Source: JANQMY01 sp965228775 (lineage in GTDB: Bacteria > Pseudomonadota > Alphaproteobacteria > JANQMY01). From it: a stretch of DNA of 64,000 nucleotides. Both the position numbers and the translations under genes were made by a program. The stretch lies in NCBI GenBank assembly GCA_965228775.1, contig OZ245840.1, forward strand, positions 2,046,001 to 2,110,000. The letters run 5' to 3'. The notes beneath the pieces were generated by a model that was not told the origin of the DNA, searched no databases, and worked only from the letters and a program-made list of their open reading frames with translations. Positions 50,535 through 59,467 of this stretch are shown here, in pieces; the first letter of the stretch is position 1, and every line of letters begins with the position of its first letter.

Positions 50535-53234
50535 CTAATCACTCTGTGTGGACTCGGCGCTCTCGCCCGACGGTGTTTCTACGGATGAATCGGGAGTGGG
50601 CGTGTTTGGTGAGCTTCTCGACGTGTTCGGGGTCTCGCTTACTTGGGTTTCTGTCGGGACGTTGCTCCGTCCGAATACCCGGCGGCTTCCGGCGCTCTGG
50701 GAGAACCTTCCGGTGTCTTGCTCAACCTCGTCATCGACGCCGTAGGAAGCATCGGACAAGTAGTGGAAACCACTTTCCTGAACCGCTTCAAGCTGACCAG
50801 TGGTCAAGCCATGTCCCTGCTTCCTCTGGCGATCGACGCCCCCCTCTCCTTCTTCACTCGAGTAGTTCGGAGTCATTCCATTAGAATCGAGCATGCTGAT
50901 CCCCAGAAGCACGTCGGGCTTGTCATCGGTCACCCTGGAGACCGCCGACTCTATCGAACTCTGTTGCAATGCCGGTTTTGTAGGTTGGAGACTATTCGCA
51001 TTGCTGGATTGGATTTGCGGTAGATCGGGTACATTGCTCACAGTATCATCGTCCGTCACGTTCGTTTCCGACCCGCTGTTTTCAGACCGATTACTCGAAC
51101 CGCCTCCACGGGTATCAGAAGAAACCTCCTTGCCCCACGACACGCGTGACGCGCCGTTAGGGGTATTGGTATATCCGTCCCCGTAGTTTATGTATTCCTT
51201 ATCGCCTTGTTTTTGGCTGGCACCACCGACCTTGATCTGGTCCGGCACGTTCGCAAATGGGCTATCGACGTTACCCGCATCACTGTCGTCGCTGTCATCG
51301 CTGCCTCTTTCTCGATTAACGGTACTCTCTCTGTTTTCGGATAGAATTTTGAGTTGAGATGCATACGAATCAATATCAACTTCTGCATTCGGCGTGCTGC
51401 TCGGGGTCGATTTGCTCGTATCAGCTCCAGGTAAAGGCGATTCACCGATCCTCAGCCCCCGATTTCGCGAAGGTTGACTCACGGTGGGGGCGCCATCACT
51501 TTCAACATAGGGAGCAGGGCGTATCCGTGGCACCGTCTGAGTCATGCGGCGAATTATGTCCATATATCGAACATTGTTGGTATGCTGATATTGCGCATTA
51601 TCAATCCACCCGCACTCTTCCTTATCGAGGTATTGATCCGGATCGCCATGCTTAGTCAATGTGAGCTTTAGCATCTGAAGCGTTCGGCGTTGTTCAGCCA
51701 ACTGGTCGATCATCGGCGCGTGGACTTTGGCACCCAAAGCGCAACGCCGCGTATATTCCACTGTTAAACCATGGTTTATTTGGCACGCGAGATCCAAAGA
51801 CTCGTGAATTTTTCGAATATTCTCTTTAGACGGATGATAGTCTAAGCTTTTAAGTGCCGTCAGAACGCCTTTACAATTTTGGTTGTAGTCTCTTTCTACT
51901 TCGCCGGTTGAATAACAATCCCGGCTTGCCGACCGGAAAAGCGGTTTCGGCACCGGAAGCGCGGTTTTCAACGAATCCGTAGAGACGTCATGCAACGCGT
52001 CGTCTTCAAACGCCGACGGCTGACCAAAAGGCTTAATTTCTTGACTCTCGTTCAACTGATTGGGCGTCCGCATGGCCAGCGCCAGGTCGTAAGTGGCCGC
52101 CATGTGCTCGTCGAGTAACTTGGCTGTGCGTCGTTTCAGGTGAGACGTATTCGGGCCGTTCGTATCAATCGACTCTCTCAAGCTGTCCAACTGTTCATAA
52201 CAGTCCTTCAACTTCTCGTAAAACCCACTCTGGCAATCTGCGTACGCCAATTCCCCCCAACTACGATGCCTTTGAATGTCTTCAAGAAGATCGTTGTTTT
52301 GCCGAACGGCTTTCAAAATAGGATCGGTGTCTTCATCGACATTCTGCCGCTGTCTGGCGTCCTCTAGGGCTTTATTGATTTTGTGAAGTTGGGCGGCATT
52401 GACTGCCAGGTTTGTCCGTAGATCGATATAAGCGCTCAAACGGAGGAGATTGTTCGTTCTACGATACCCTTCTTTCTGCAACTGCTCGACTGCCCTAAGA
52501 TAACTATCGTACGTCAATCCCATCCGCACCAGGCCAAGCCCCTCAAAAACTTGGCGGACCTTCCCCTTCACATCGCCCCGAAACCCACTCTGGAGGAGGT
52601 CACGCTCCATTGCCTTACGCAAAAGGTGATTGCCATTAACGATATCATGCCAATTCGCCGTTCTTTTCGCGGTGTACTTCGCTTCGTGATCGCCGGTCAG
52701 CTTTGCCCACTGCCTCTGGACCCAACTCCGACCGACCTCTTCTTGACGAACGGTTCTAAGGTGATCGAAGATCTTGTTTCGATCCTTTGATATCTGCTGG
52801 AAACGTGGTTGTTGCTCTCCGAACTTCTCCATACCTTCCGTAATGAGACCATCGATGATATTCAAGGCATGCTCGTCAAGGCGATCACCATTGAAGTGCT
52901 TGCCAAGGTTTCCCATGACATACTCTCCGAGACTCAATTCAGAGCCCCCGTCATGACCTTTCGCGAAAATCTTACAGCTCTCATACTCCCGATCGATCGC
53001 TTCCTTCAGTTGAGTCTTTGCGCCGGCGAATCGGAGCTGCCGCCTTGCTAGGTCCTGCTCGGTATCGAATTGCCGACGAAACCAAGACTTACGTTGAAGA
53101 ACGTAGAGTCCGTGACCGTCTTTAAAGCGAATACCAGCATCTGACCCTGCGTCTCGGAAAGCACGATGAAGGCTGTTTCTTATTTCCGTATAGAAACTTT
53201 TTTCGTCTACGTAGTCAGATCTAACTCGAAACAT
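50535..53234 (-). CDS. large 'GLYV/EQR' family protein, first of the six-gene array (899 aa)
   Basis: No family recognised. Hallmarks: FKDGHGLYVLQRKSWF (GLYV 42-45), LKEAIDREYESCKIFAKG, LSLGEYVMGNLG, DLALAMRTPNQLN, LAEQRRTLQMLKLTL. The C-terminal ~330 residues are low-complexity Ser/Asn/Asp/Thr-rich (SDDSDDSDAGNVDSPFANV, SRSSPNTPTPDSSVETPSGE), the longest disordered tail of the set. It follows a CesT-type chaperone gene by 87 bases. That neighbour is the best evidence that the array encodes T3SS substrates. Confidence 0.65.
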   Translation of the reverse strand: MFRVRSDYVDEKSFYTEIRNSLHRAFRDAGSDAGIRFKDGHGLYVLQRKSWFRRQFDTEQDLARRQLRFAGAKTQLKEAIDREYESCKIFAKGHDGGSELSLGEYVMGNLGKHFNGDRLDEHALNIIDGLITEGMEKFGEQQPRFQQISKDRNKIFDHLRTVRQEEVGRSWVQRQWAKLTGDHEAKYTAKRTANWHDIVNGNHLLRKAMERDLLQSGFRGDVKGKVRQVFEGLGLVRMGLTYDSYLRAVEQLQKEGYRRTNNLLRLSAYIDLRTNLAVNAAQLHKINKALEDARQRQNVDEDTDPILKAVRQNNDLLEDIQRHRSWGELAYADCQSGFYEKLKDCYEQLDSLRESIDTNGPNTSHLKRRTAKLLDEHMAATYDLALAMRTPNQLNESQEIKPFGQPSAFEDDALHDVSTDSLKTALPVPKPLFRSASRDCYSTGEVERDYNQNCKGVLTALKSLDYHPSKENIRKIHESLDLACQINHGLTVEYTRRCALGAKVHAPMIDQLAEQRRTLQMLKLTLTKHGDPDQYLDKEECGWIDNAQYQHTNNVRYMDIIRRMTQTVPRIRPAPYVESDGAPTVSQPSRNRGLRIGESPLPGADTSKSTPSSTPNAEVDIDSYASQLKILSENRESTVNRERGSDDSDDSDAGNVDSPFANVPDQIKVGGASQKQGDKEYINYGDGYTNTPNGASRVSWGKEVSSDTRGGGSSNRSENSGSETNVTDDDTVSNVPDLPQIQSSNANSLQPTKPALQQSSIESAVSRVTDDKPDVLLGISMLDSNGMTPNYSSEEGEGGVDRQRKQGHGLTTGQLEAVQESGFHYLSDASYGVDDEVEQDTGRFSQSAGSRRVFGRSNVPTETQVSETPNTSRSSPNTPTPDSSVETPSGESAESTQSD

Positions 53235-53321
53235 GCTAACTCTCTACTCATTGCGAAGGGGCAGCAGGATCTGTCGCGTAGCAAGGCAAACACATGCCTC
53301 GCTCGACGGCACACCGCTGGG

Positions 53322-53822
53322 CTATGCGCGGATCGCTCCCGGCAAGTTTTGGGTCATTTCGGCAACCGGAGCGGATTTGTTTTGGCCGGGTGCATCGCCA
53401 CCGAAACCGCAAATGACCATCGCTTGCATCGTGCGAAGCAGATTGATGAAGTTCGTGATCGCCACGCCCAGCTTGTCTTTTTCAAGATCCGCCAGCGGAA
53501 GATCGAAAATGAGCAGAACATCCCCACCCGGACCGTCCAGCGCAAAGCGCGCACCGCCGGTTTCCATGCAAGCAAGGTTGTATTTCAGCAGAAATTCATA
53601 GGTCGAAAGGGTTTTGCCCTCAGGAACAGGCCCGCAATCGCCGGAGACAAACAACTTGCCGGACGCTTCATCATAGTTGAGCAATATGACTGCCTCCCAG
53701 CCGGATGCGGAAGCGGCAATCGCCCAGGTTTGAGACTCTTCATAGGCGGCAATTTCGTCAACTTCAAGCTCTGGCCCCAAATTCGTCAGCATACTGCTGA
53801 TATCTTCGTAATTCGTCATCAT
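53322..53822 (-). CDS. CesT-type type III secretion chaperone (166 aa)
   Basis: Class I chaperone pattern: an N-terminal helix (DISSMLTNLGPELEVDEIAA), strands TWAIAASASGWEAVILLNYD, LSTYEFLLKYNLACMETGGA (the 'y.fLLkyN....gga' core), DLPLADLEKDKLGVAITNFI, and a C-terminal helix. Closely resembles the 153-aa chaperone at 12582-13043. It lies between the sctL end of the structural operon and the six-gene array, so it may serve the array proteins. Confidence 0.78.
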   Translation of the reverse strand: MMTNYEDISSMLTNLGPELEVDEIAAYEESQTWAIAASASGWEAVILLNYDEASGKLFVSGDCGPVPEGKTLSTYEFLLKYNLACMETGGARFALDGPGGDVLLIFDLPLADLEKDKLGVAITNFINLLRTMQAMVICGFGGDAPGQNKSAPVAEMTQNLPGAIRA

Positions 53823-53865
53823 TGTTCCGATCTCCTTTTGCGTCCGTAAAAACTAAAAACAGTTC

Positions 53866-54498
53866 CTATGTTTCTGAATCTGACGTCTTGACCCGCGCAT
53901 TGAGGGCCGCTTCAAGGGCCCGCAGCTGCTGCTCCAAACTTGCATCGACGACACCGGCTTCGCTTTCCAGCCTGCAGCCACCGCGTCCAATTCGTTCATC
54001 CCCAACGATTTCAAGGAAGTTGACCTCACCGTTGCCGCTCAAGATCTCGCCGACACGGCTGCGTATTTCGGCTTCCACTTCGGTGGACACGCGCAAGGTG
54101 ACGCGCGGTTCATTGCGGATCACTTGCAGCGCCGTGCGCGCTTCGCGAATGACAAGTTCCTCATCAGGAAACTCACCCAGAATTTTATTGAGGCATGCGA
54201 TGACAACCCGGGCAACTTCCGCCTCCGCCCCGGCGAGATAGTCGACCGAACGCGAGACAACTTCGAATATCTGCGCCGCCACTTCGCCTTGCGCCGCCGA
54301 CACGCCTTCTTCATGCCCGCGCTTCTTTTCCTCTTCATATGTCCGGTGCGCATCAGCCAATATTTCTTCCGCACGCTGATTCGCATCTGTCAGCGCAGTT
54401 TCAGCGTCAAGCGCGCGCAAATAGTCGGACGCTTTGAGCACGCGCATCGCTGGCTTTGGCCTGGAGGCATCCGGCTTTAGCTGAACAAAGGAAGCCAT
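53866..54498 (-). CDS. sctL: sorting-platform stator SctL (YscL/FliH-like)
   Basis: 210 aa. The N-terminus PKPAMRVLKASDYLRALDAE is typical of YscL/HrpE. A charged coiled coil follows (AEEILADAHRTYEEEKKRGH), then a globular C-domain (VVIACLNKILGEFPDEELVI, PRVTLRVSTEVEAEIRSRVG, DERIGRGGCRLESEAGVVDA) like FliH and the peripheral stalk of F/V-ATPases. It regulates SctN and links it to SctQ and SctK. Overlaps sctK by 22 bases; last gene of the structural run. Confidence 0.9.
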   Translation of the reverse strand: MASFVQLKPDASRPKPAMRVLKASDYLRALDAETALTDANQRAEEILADAHRTYEEEKKRGHEEGVSAAQGEVAAQIFEVVSRSVDYLAGAEAEVARVVIACLNKILGEFPDEELVIREARTALQVIRNEPRVTLRVSTEVEAEIRSRVGEILSGNGEVNFLEIVGDERIGRGGCRLESEAGVVDASLEQQLRALEAALNARVKTSDSET

Positions 54499-55154
54499 TG
54501 GGGCGCAACCTCCTTCATCACGCGCCGGGTTATCGGCGGCAAAGTGTCGGTGTCTTCATCGCTCTCCGGGTCCTTGATGTATTCCTCAAGGGGCGCTGAC
54601 AATCTATGAGGCAGCCTAAGAAGAAACCGCGTCGCATATGCGCTGTCGCCAGCGGCCTTAACGTGAATGGCATAGGCGGCCCCCAGCAACATTACGTCGA
54701 GCAATACGTCATCAGCACGATGGCGAAGGACAAATTTCGGCGGCGTCCCAATAAGCGGTGCCGTCTTGAACGCGAAATCCATCGCCCGCTTGCCAAGACC
54801 GTCACGCAGCTTTTTGATGGTGGCGCCGTTCACCTCGGCACGCAGCTCATCGCCCCGCAAAACAAGCCCAATGTGGATACAGACGTCTTGAAGGGTGCGC
54901 CGGTCAAGCAATGCCAAACGCGCGCGCGGCGCGGAAAAGTCCCACCAGTATTTGCCTGTGAGATCGAACGTATCGAGCAAGTATTGGGAAAGCCACTGCT
55001 CCGCATCAATGGTTTCATTTGCGAACAGGCAGGTTTGCGCGTGAGGAACGGATTCCAGCCAGCTTTCGTCCAACTCGTAAAGCGGCATCAAATTGAAGCT
55101 GAGCGTTTGCTCCGCTAAAAAGGGGTCTTGGGAAAGAGTGGCAAAATCATTCAT
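54477..55154 (-). CDS. sctK: sorting-platform protein SctK (YscK-like)
   Basis: 225 aa in the yscK position between sctJ and sctL. The pattern fits the SctK family: FSAPRARLALLDRRTLQDVC, IHIGLVLRGDELRAEV, IKKLRDGLGKRAMDFAFKTA. It bridges the sorting platform to the cytoplasmic domain of SctD. Overlaps both neighbours (8 and 22 bases). Confidence 0.85.
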   Translation of the reverse strand: MNDFATLSQDPFLAEQTLSFNLMPLYELDESWLESVPHAQTCLFANETIDAEQWLSQYLLDTFDLTGKYWWDFSAPRARLALLDRRTLQDVCIHIGLVLRGDELRAEVNGATIKKLRDGLGKRAMDFAFKTAPLIGTPPKFVLRHRADDVLLDVMLLGAAYAIHVKAAGDSAYATRFLLRLPHRLSAPLEEYIKDPESDEDTDTLPPITRRVMKEVAPQWLPLFS

Positions 55155-55983
55155 TGCTTTCTACGGTCTGCACCGTCTCCTGTTTTCCCTCCTCGTCTTC
55201 TGTTTTCGGTCTAATAAGCGTCAATGGGCCGGATGCTCCGTCTTTTCGCCGCCGCAGAAAAAAGAAGCCGCCACCGGCGCCCGCCAGCACAAAAAAAGCC
55301 AATCCGCCCAGGATCAGCGGGTAGTGATTTGTCGCGGTTTTCTGGTTTTCCACATCGGCCGCAGCGATGGCGTCCGCCTGATCGGATACGGCGGCCGCTA
55401 TCGGATCGCTTTCGAACAGCGACACCACCACATCGTCATATGCCAAATCCTCGATGCCTGCTTGCACGAGCTGCTTTATGTCGGGGATCTTATTGGAAAG
55501 ATCTACGCTCGGCCGGGTCTTCAGAAACACGGAGGCGGATGATTTTCCGGACTGATCAGTGTGTGTTTCACCTTCCGCCAGAACGATATGTACCCGTGAG
55601 GAGACAACACCATCGATCTGGCTGAGCGTTTCAGAAAGCGTTTGAGACAGCCCGTAAATATAGCGCACGCGCTCCTCGAGCGGAGACGAAACCAGTCCTT
55701 TCTGTTCAAAGACCGTTCCAAGATCCTTGAAGGTATCTCGCGGATAACCGTTACTGCGCAGTATGTCGATTGCCCGTGACATATCGGAAGTCGGGACACT
55801 GAGAGGCACCAGTCCTTTCGCCGCCGTTCCCTTCGTTGCATCAATACCGTTGGCAATCAGCAATGCCACCATTTCATTGGCCTGGCCTTCAGGCAGGCTC
55901 GAATAGAGTTCGGTCTCGCAGGCGGCGGCAATTAAGCCCGCAAGCAACACAAAAACCATTCGTACCTTAGCCAAGAACTTCAT
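55147..55983 (-). CDS. sctJ: inner-ring lipoprotein SctJ (YscJ/PrgK family)
   Basis: 278 aa. Lipoprotein signal with the lipid-carrying Cys at 22 (LLAGLIAAACETELYSSLPE). Domain D1 includes EGQANEMVALLIANGIDATK, and the conserved SNGYPRDTFKDLGTVFEQKG and LVSSPLEERVRYIYGLSQTL follow. D2 includes VVSSRVHIVLAEGET. A C-terminal membrane helix (PLILGGLAFFVLAGAGGGFF) is followed by RRRK. It forms the inner-membrane ring with SctD. Seven bases after sctI. Confidence 0.96.
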   Translation of the reverse strand: MKFLAKVRMVFVLLAGLIAAACETELYSSLPEGQANEMVALLIANGIDATKGTAAKGLVPLSVPTSDMSRAIDILRSNGYPRDTFKDLGTVFEQKGLVSSPLEERVRYIYGLSQTLSETLSQIDGVVSSRVHIVLAEGETHTDQSGKSSASVFLKTRPSVDLSNKIPDIKQLVQAGIEDLAYDDVVVSLFESDPIAAAVSDQADAIAAADVENQKTATNHYPLILGGLAFFVLAGAGGGFFFLRRRKDGASGPLTLIRPKTEDEEGKQETVQTVESNE

Positions 55984-55989
55984 TGCGCA

Positions 55990-56457
55990 TTATCCGGTCT
56001 TGAGAAGTCCATCGATCTTCTGAGAGATCGATCCCACTTCCTGGCTGACGGTCGAGAGCATCATGCTCGAATATCCAAGCTGAAACTGGATATTGATCAT
56101 CTCCGAGGGCTTCAGCTCATCGCGGGAGGCAAGCATTTGCATCGCATCCACCGCGCCGGCCCAGCCCTCCTTGAAGGTACTCATGCCCTGCAACACCCGT
56201 TCGCCTACTGAAAGAACACCAGCGGGGGTCGGCGGCGCGGGCAGCACCCAAGTTGGCTCTTGCTGAGCGGGTACGCTGGCATCCGCCCTAAGCTGTTCGC
56301 TTTCGACAGGCGCATTGAGTTTTTCCGCGAACAGCGCTTTGTCCTGCTCGGATACGACACCGGGACCGTTGTTCACACCGTCCATCGTATGCTGGATTTC
56401 CGCCACAAGCGTACCGGCAGGACGCGACATCACTGGTTCGATCATTGTTGTCTCCAC
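55990..56457 (-). CDS. sctI: inner rod protein SctI
   Basis: 155 aa. A polar, Pro-rich N-terminal half and a conserved helical C-terminus (MINIQFQLGYSSMMLSTVSQ, then EVGSISQKIDGLLKTG) like YscI/PrgJ, preceded by VGERVLQGMSTFKEGW. It connects the export gate to the needle. Position between yscG-like and sctJ as in Yersinia. Confidence 0.85.
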   Translation of the reverse strand: METTMIEPVMSRPAGTLVAEIQHTMDGVNNGPGVVSEQDKALFAEKLNAPVESEQLRADASVPAQQEPTWVLPAPPTPAGVLSVGERVLQGMSTFKEGWAGAVDAMQMLASRDELKPSEMINIQFQLGYSSMMLSTVSQEVGSISQKIDGLLKTG

Positions 56458-56485
56458 TCAAAAATCAAAGACGGTACGGCCATTT

Positions 56486-56848
56486 TCACGATGCTATTTC
56501 TTTGACGAGCTCTATCGCGCATTCGTCGTCACCGGCGTCGAGGACTTCTTTGGCAAGTTTGTCTCGCTCGCTAAACTCACTCATCATGTCATGGGCCATA
56601 CTGAGCAGCGCTTTGGCGATGGTCCGGTCGGGCTCCGCGGCCAAAACCTTGTCGCGCAAGATTTTCGCGCTTTCCTTCTTTTGGCCCGCCGTCAACTTTG
56701 CGGACGCCACAATGAGATTGGCATCCGTGCTATCCGGCATCGCAGTGACCAGCGCGTCCGATATAGCAAGCGCTTTTTCACGCATTCCAAAAACACCCGC
56801 AATAACTGCGGTTGATGCCAGATACTGCACCGTTTCATCCGTAAGCAT
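56486..56848 (-). CDS. YscG-like TPR chaperone of the needle subunit
   Basis: 120 aa, all helical, with TPR-like repeats (VIAGVFGMREKALAISDALV, TDANLIVASAKLTAGQKKES, RTIAKALLSMAHDMMSE). Directly downstream of sctF, as yscG follows yscF. YscG and YscE together hold monomeric SctF before export. Confidence 0.75.
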   Translation of the reverse strand: MLTDETVQYLASTAVIAGVFGMREKALAISDALVTAMPDSTDANLIVASAKLTAGQKKESAKILRDKVLAAEPDRTIAKALLSMAHDMMSEFSERDKLAKEVLDAGDDECAIELVKEIAS

Positions 56849-56868
56849 TTTTGATTCTCCTCAGCCAG

Positions 56869-57129
56869 TTACACTTTGAGGTTCTGCGCGCATTGCTTCA
56901 TCGAAGAGAAGAGCGACGAAATGGCGTTGGAGTAAGCGCTGTACTTCGTACTCCACTCATTCATCTTGAACTGAAAGTCCAACAGGTCGGACGGATCCGT
57001 ACCGAAATCCGGATCGTCGAGCATGCTCTGCAACTCACCGTATTTACTCCCCATTTGCCCTTCGATTTTCTCCATCGAAGTGGAGAGGCTCGTAGAGGCG
57101 GAAGCGCCAGCGGCACCTACATCGGTCAT
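56869..57129 (-). CDS. sctF: needle subunit SctF
   Basis: 86 aa from ATG 57129 (AAAGGA upstream, ATGA overlap with the YscE-like gene); the longer frame to 57168 is not used. Helix-turn-helix needle protein with SDLLDFQFKMNEWSTKYSAY, then SNAISSLFSSMKQCAQNLKV. The central DP.DLL..Q..mn.ws..y.. pattern is the MxiH/YscF signature. It polymerises into the extracellular needle. A Cys near the C-terminus is unusual. Confidence 0.93.
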   Translation of the reverse strand: MTDVGAAGASASTSLSTSMEKIEGQMGSKYGELQSMLDDPDFGTDPSDLLDFQFKMNEWSTKYSAYSNAISSLFSSMKQCAQNLKV

Positions 57130-57386
57130 TGTTCGTTTCCTTTCTGAAATTTGCGTACAAGCGACCAAGAATCCTCGACAACCGTCGAGGCGTGTTCGAG
57201 GGCCACGTGCACTTTGCTAAGCACCTGAAATTCGTTCGGGGAAACTCCACCGTCGAGACTGCGTTTCACATCCCGTTCAATTTCTTTGATCCGTTCCTTC
57301 GCCGCGTCGCGGACTTCACCGGTGGAATCATTAATCAGCTGTTCCATCAAATCGGACGGATCAATAGTTACTTTGGTCTCACTCAT
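57126..57386 (-). CDS. YscE-like needle co-chaperone (86 aa)
   Basis: Small helical protein: KERIKEIERDVKRSLDGGVS, then PNEFQVLSKVHVALEHASTV, similar in pattern to YscE (LEMALTKLKKDMMRGGDAKQ, YQVWQRESKALESAIAI). It lies between sctD and sctF with four-base overlaps at both ends, exactly the yscD-yscE-yscF order. Confidence 0.75.
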   Translation of the reverse strand: MSETKVTIDPSDLMEQLINDSTGEVRDAAKERIKEIERDVKRSLDGGVSPNEFQVLSKVHVALEHASTVVEDSWSLVRKFQKGNEQ

Positions 57387-59011
57387 CCTTCTTCTCCAAC
57401 ACGATATTCAACGTTTTTATTACCCTTCCGTACAATGACTTTATTCAAGGAAACTGACTTTAAGACGGTACCGTCGGCGAGGGCTTCGCCCTCTGCGCGG
57501 CTGCTGCCATTGTCCAGTAAGATTCTTCCGGGGCCGTCCGTCGGCATGATCACGCCGATAATGCTGAACCCGTTCGGCTGCACGGCCCGGGAACGCGGAG
57601 CAGGCGCTTGGGCTGTGATGCCGGGCGCCGATGCAATAGACGACGCAACAGAAGTTCCAATCCGATGCGGGCCCGCCGCACGGACAGCGATCGTAAGCTT
57701 CGGCCAACCGCGCGTTTTATCGACAAACTTTTGTCCGACCTCACGCCAGATTTCCGCTTCTTTCGGTGTTATCTCGCCGGATACGCGAATGCCACCATCG
57801 ACAATAGTTGTCTGGATCCAGGGCTTGAGACCGGCACGCTCTAATTCAACGTCAAGTTCGCTCCGCCAATCGGCCAAGCGCGCGCGGCTGAAGTCCAAAC
57901 GCACAACGCCTGGTGCGTCCGTGACAATCTGACGGTTTAGGTCCGTGCGATCGACCTCGGGGCCGAGATACCCGTCGATCTCAAAAACGCCGCCGCCCAC
58001 ATAGTTTGCAATGAGATGTTGACCGAAGTCGAGGCTCGGCCACTTATAATTCTCAAGCGAGTATTCGACGGAACGCATTATGTCGTTGACCTGCCGAACA
58101 TGATCGTGAAAGGAGGCCTGCGCCTCATGAAAGATCTCGCGCATGACTTTGCGGGCTTCTTCGTCCGGCACATATCCAGACAAACGGAAGGCACCCCGAT
58201 GGTCGCGCTTCAGATCGACCTCTCTAAGTCCGGCTTGATTTAACCGTTCACGGATGGTTTCTGGGCGGCCGGCTTCTTCCAAAGCAGCTATTTGAGCTGC
58301 CGCTGCTTGGTCATCGCCACCACTGAGCACAAAGAACGCGGATGCCGTCCCGATAACAAGGACAAGTGCACCCACAGCGGCCGCACGCCAGGGCCCTTCC
58401 AGTTGCGCCAAAATGGCAGCGGGAATCCCTGCGGCGGCCTGTCCGCTCTCGCCGTCATCGATTTCGTCCTCGGCGTCACCCGCGAGCATTTCTTGCGGTT
58501 CACTTTCGGCCGGTGACACTTCATCCTGCTGATCTGGATCCGCAAGCATATCAGCATCGTCGGAGGCGGCCTCCTCAGACTGTTCGCCCTCTGACTCACC
58601 TTCCGCAGATTGGGCTTCTTCCGCAGCAGCCAGGGCCGCTGCCAAGTCGGGAACGGGCAGAGCGCTCCAATCGGTTCCAGAGGCGCCAACCCCGAGGGCC
58701 GATTGACCGAGAGCGACCGCAAAGGGCGCCGCGACGGTGGCCTCCTCTCCCGGTTGAAGAAGTACGTCTCCGACAGCAACCGCTGCGTCACGGGAACGGA
58801 CCGCAAGTGCGTTTTCGGACACATCAAGGTCGAAATGAGTTTCCGCAACCAGGTCATCCGTAACAACGATATCGCAATCATCGCCGCTACCGATAAGATA
58901 GGTACCAGGATTAAGGGGCATCTCGGCACCGCGTTGCAGACCAGCAATGACCCGAAGCAATATTGGGCCGGCATCCGCGTTCATCTCACCATTGTCCTGA
59001 CCTTGATCCAT
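57383..59011 (-). CDS. sctD: inner-membrane ring protein SctD
   Basis: 542 aa. N-terminal cytoplasmic FHA-like domain (ILLRVIAGLQRGAEMPLNPG, TYLIGSGDDCDIVVTDD; about 16-110), a long Ala/Glu/Asp-rich linker (about 120-195), one membrane helix (209-231), and a periplasmic part with BON-like ring-building modules (LREVDLKRDHRGAFRLSGYV, GVVRLDFSRARLADWRSELD). YscD is near 420 aa, so the acidic linker makes this one long. It binds SctK inside and SctC/SctJ outside. Confidence 0.92.
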   Translation of the reverse strand: MDQGQDNGEMNADAGPILLRVIAGLQRGAEMPLNPGTYLIGSGDDCDIVVTDDLVAETHFDLDVSENALAVRSRDAAVAVGDVLLQPGEEATVAAPFAVALGQSALGVGASGTDWSALPVPDLAAALAAAEEAQSAEGESEGEQSEEAASDDADMLADPDQQDEVSPAESEPQEMLAGDAEDEIDDGESGQAAAGIPAAILAQLEGPWRAAAVGALVLVIGTASAFFVLSGGDDQAAAAQIAALEEAGRPETIRERLNQAGLREVDLKRDHRGAFRLSGYVPDEEARKVMREIFHEAQASFHDHVRQVNDIMRSVEYSLENYKWPSLDFGQHLIANYVGGGVFEIDGYLGPEVDRTDLNRQIVTDAPGVVRLDFSRARLADWRSELDVELERAGLKPWIQTTIVDGGIRVSGEITPKEAEIWREVGQKFVDKTRGWPKLTIAVRAAGPHRIGTSVASSIASAPGITAQAPAPRSRAVQPNGFSIIGVIMPTDGPGRILLDNGSSRAEGEALADGTVLKSVSLNKVIVRKGNKNVEYRVGEEG

Positions 59012-59020
59012 CGTTCTTCC

Positions 59021-59467
59021 CTACGCGTGTACGATGGCCATCGGGGCAAGCGGCGACGCCGACGGAGCGCGCAGTGCTTTTATTTCGCGCGTCCAGAATT
59101 CATACCCATTCACAAACTGAGAAAGCGCTCCGGCAAACAGCTCGGCATTTAGGCGATTTGCCTGCCAATCGCTAAACAGAACCAACCGCCCCGTATCATC
59201 GTCGATGGCTAAAACCTCAGCGGCGTCCCGCGTGCAAGCGAGCTGCAACGCCATTAGCTCATCCAGCATTGCACTTGCCGCAGACCTGTCATTCTGAATT
59301 TCTCCCAAATCGGCTTCTAAACGAATAAGCCGCAACGATTGCGACAACCGAACCTCATACTCGTTATCGAATAGAAGGAAGTAGTCGCCCTGCGTTCCGC
59401 TTGCGACTTCCGCCAGTCCGGTGGACTTTGCCCAACCTTCTAGAAATTTTTCCAATTCGCTTTTCAT
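59021..59467 (-). CDS. CesT-fold chaperone, YscB-like by position (148 aa)
   Basis: Class I chaperone pattern: N-terminal helix ELEKFLEGWAKSTGLAEVAS, strands DYFLLFDNEYEVRLSQSLRL, MLDELMALQLACTRDAAEVL, LAIDDDTGRLVLFSDWQANR, and a C-terminal helix ending near W. It precedes sctD as yscB precedes yscC-yscD in Yersinia. YscB partners SycN to carry YopN. It is the first gene of a run that may extend without a strong break to 38889. Confidence 0.7.
   Translation of the reverse strand: MKSELEKFLEGWAKSTGLAEVASGTQGDYFLLFDNEYEVRLSQSLRLIRLEADLGEIQNDRSAASAMLDELMALQLACTRDAAEVLAIDDDTGRLVLFSDWQANRLNAELFAGALSQFVNGYEFWTREIKALRAPSASPLAPMAIVHA

Noticed and set aside
53322..53822. Possibility that this is a SctL-associated structural protein
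   Set aside because: Its core pattern (FLLKYNLACMETGGA) is that of CesT-type chaperones and it matches the chaperone at 12582-13043.
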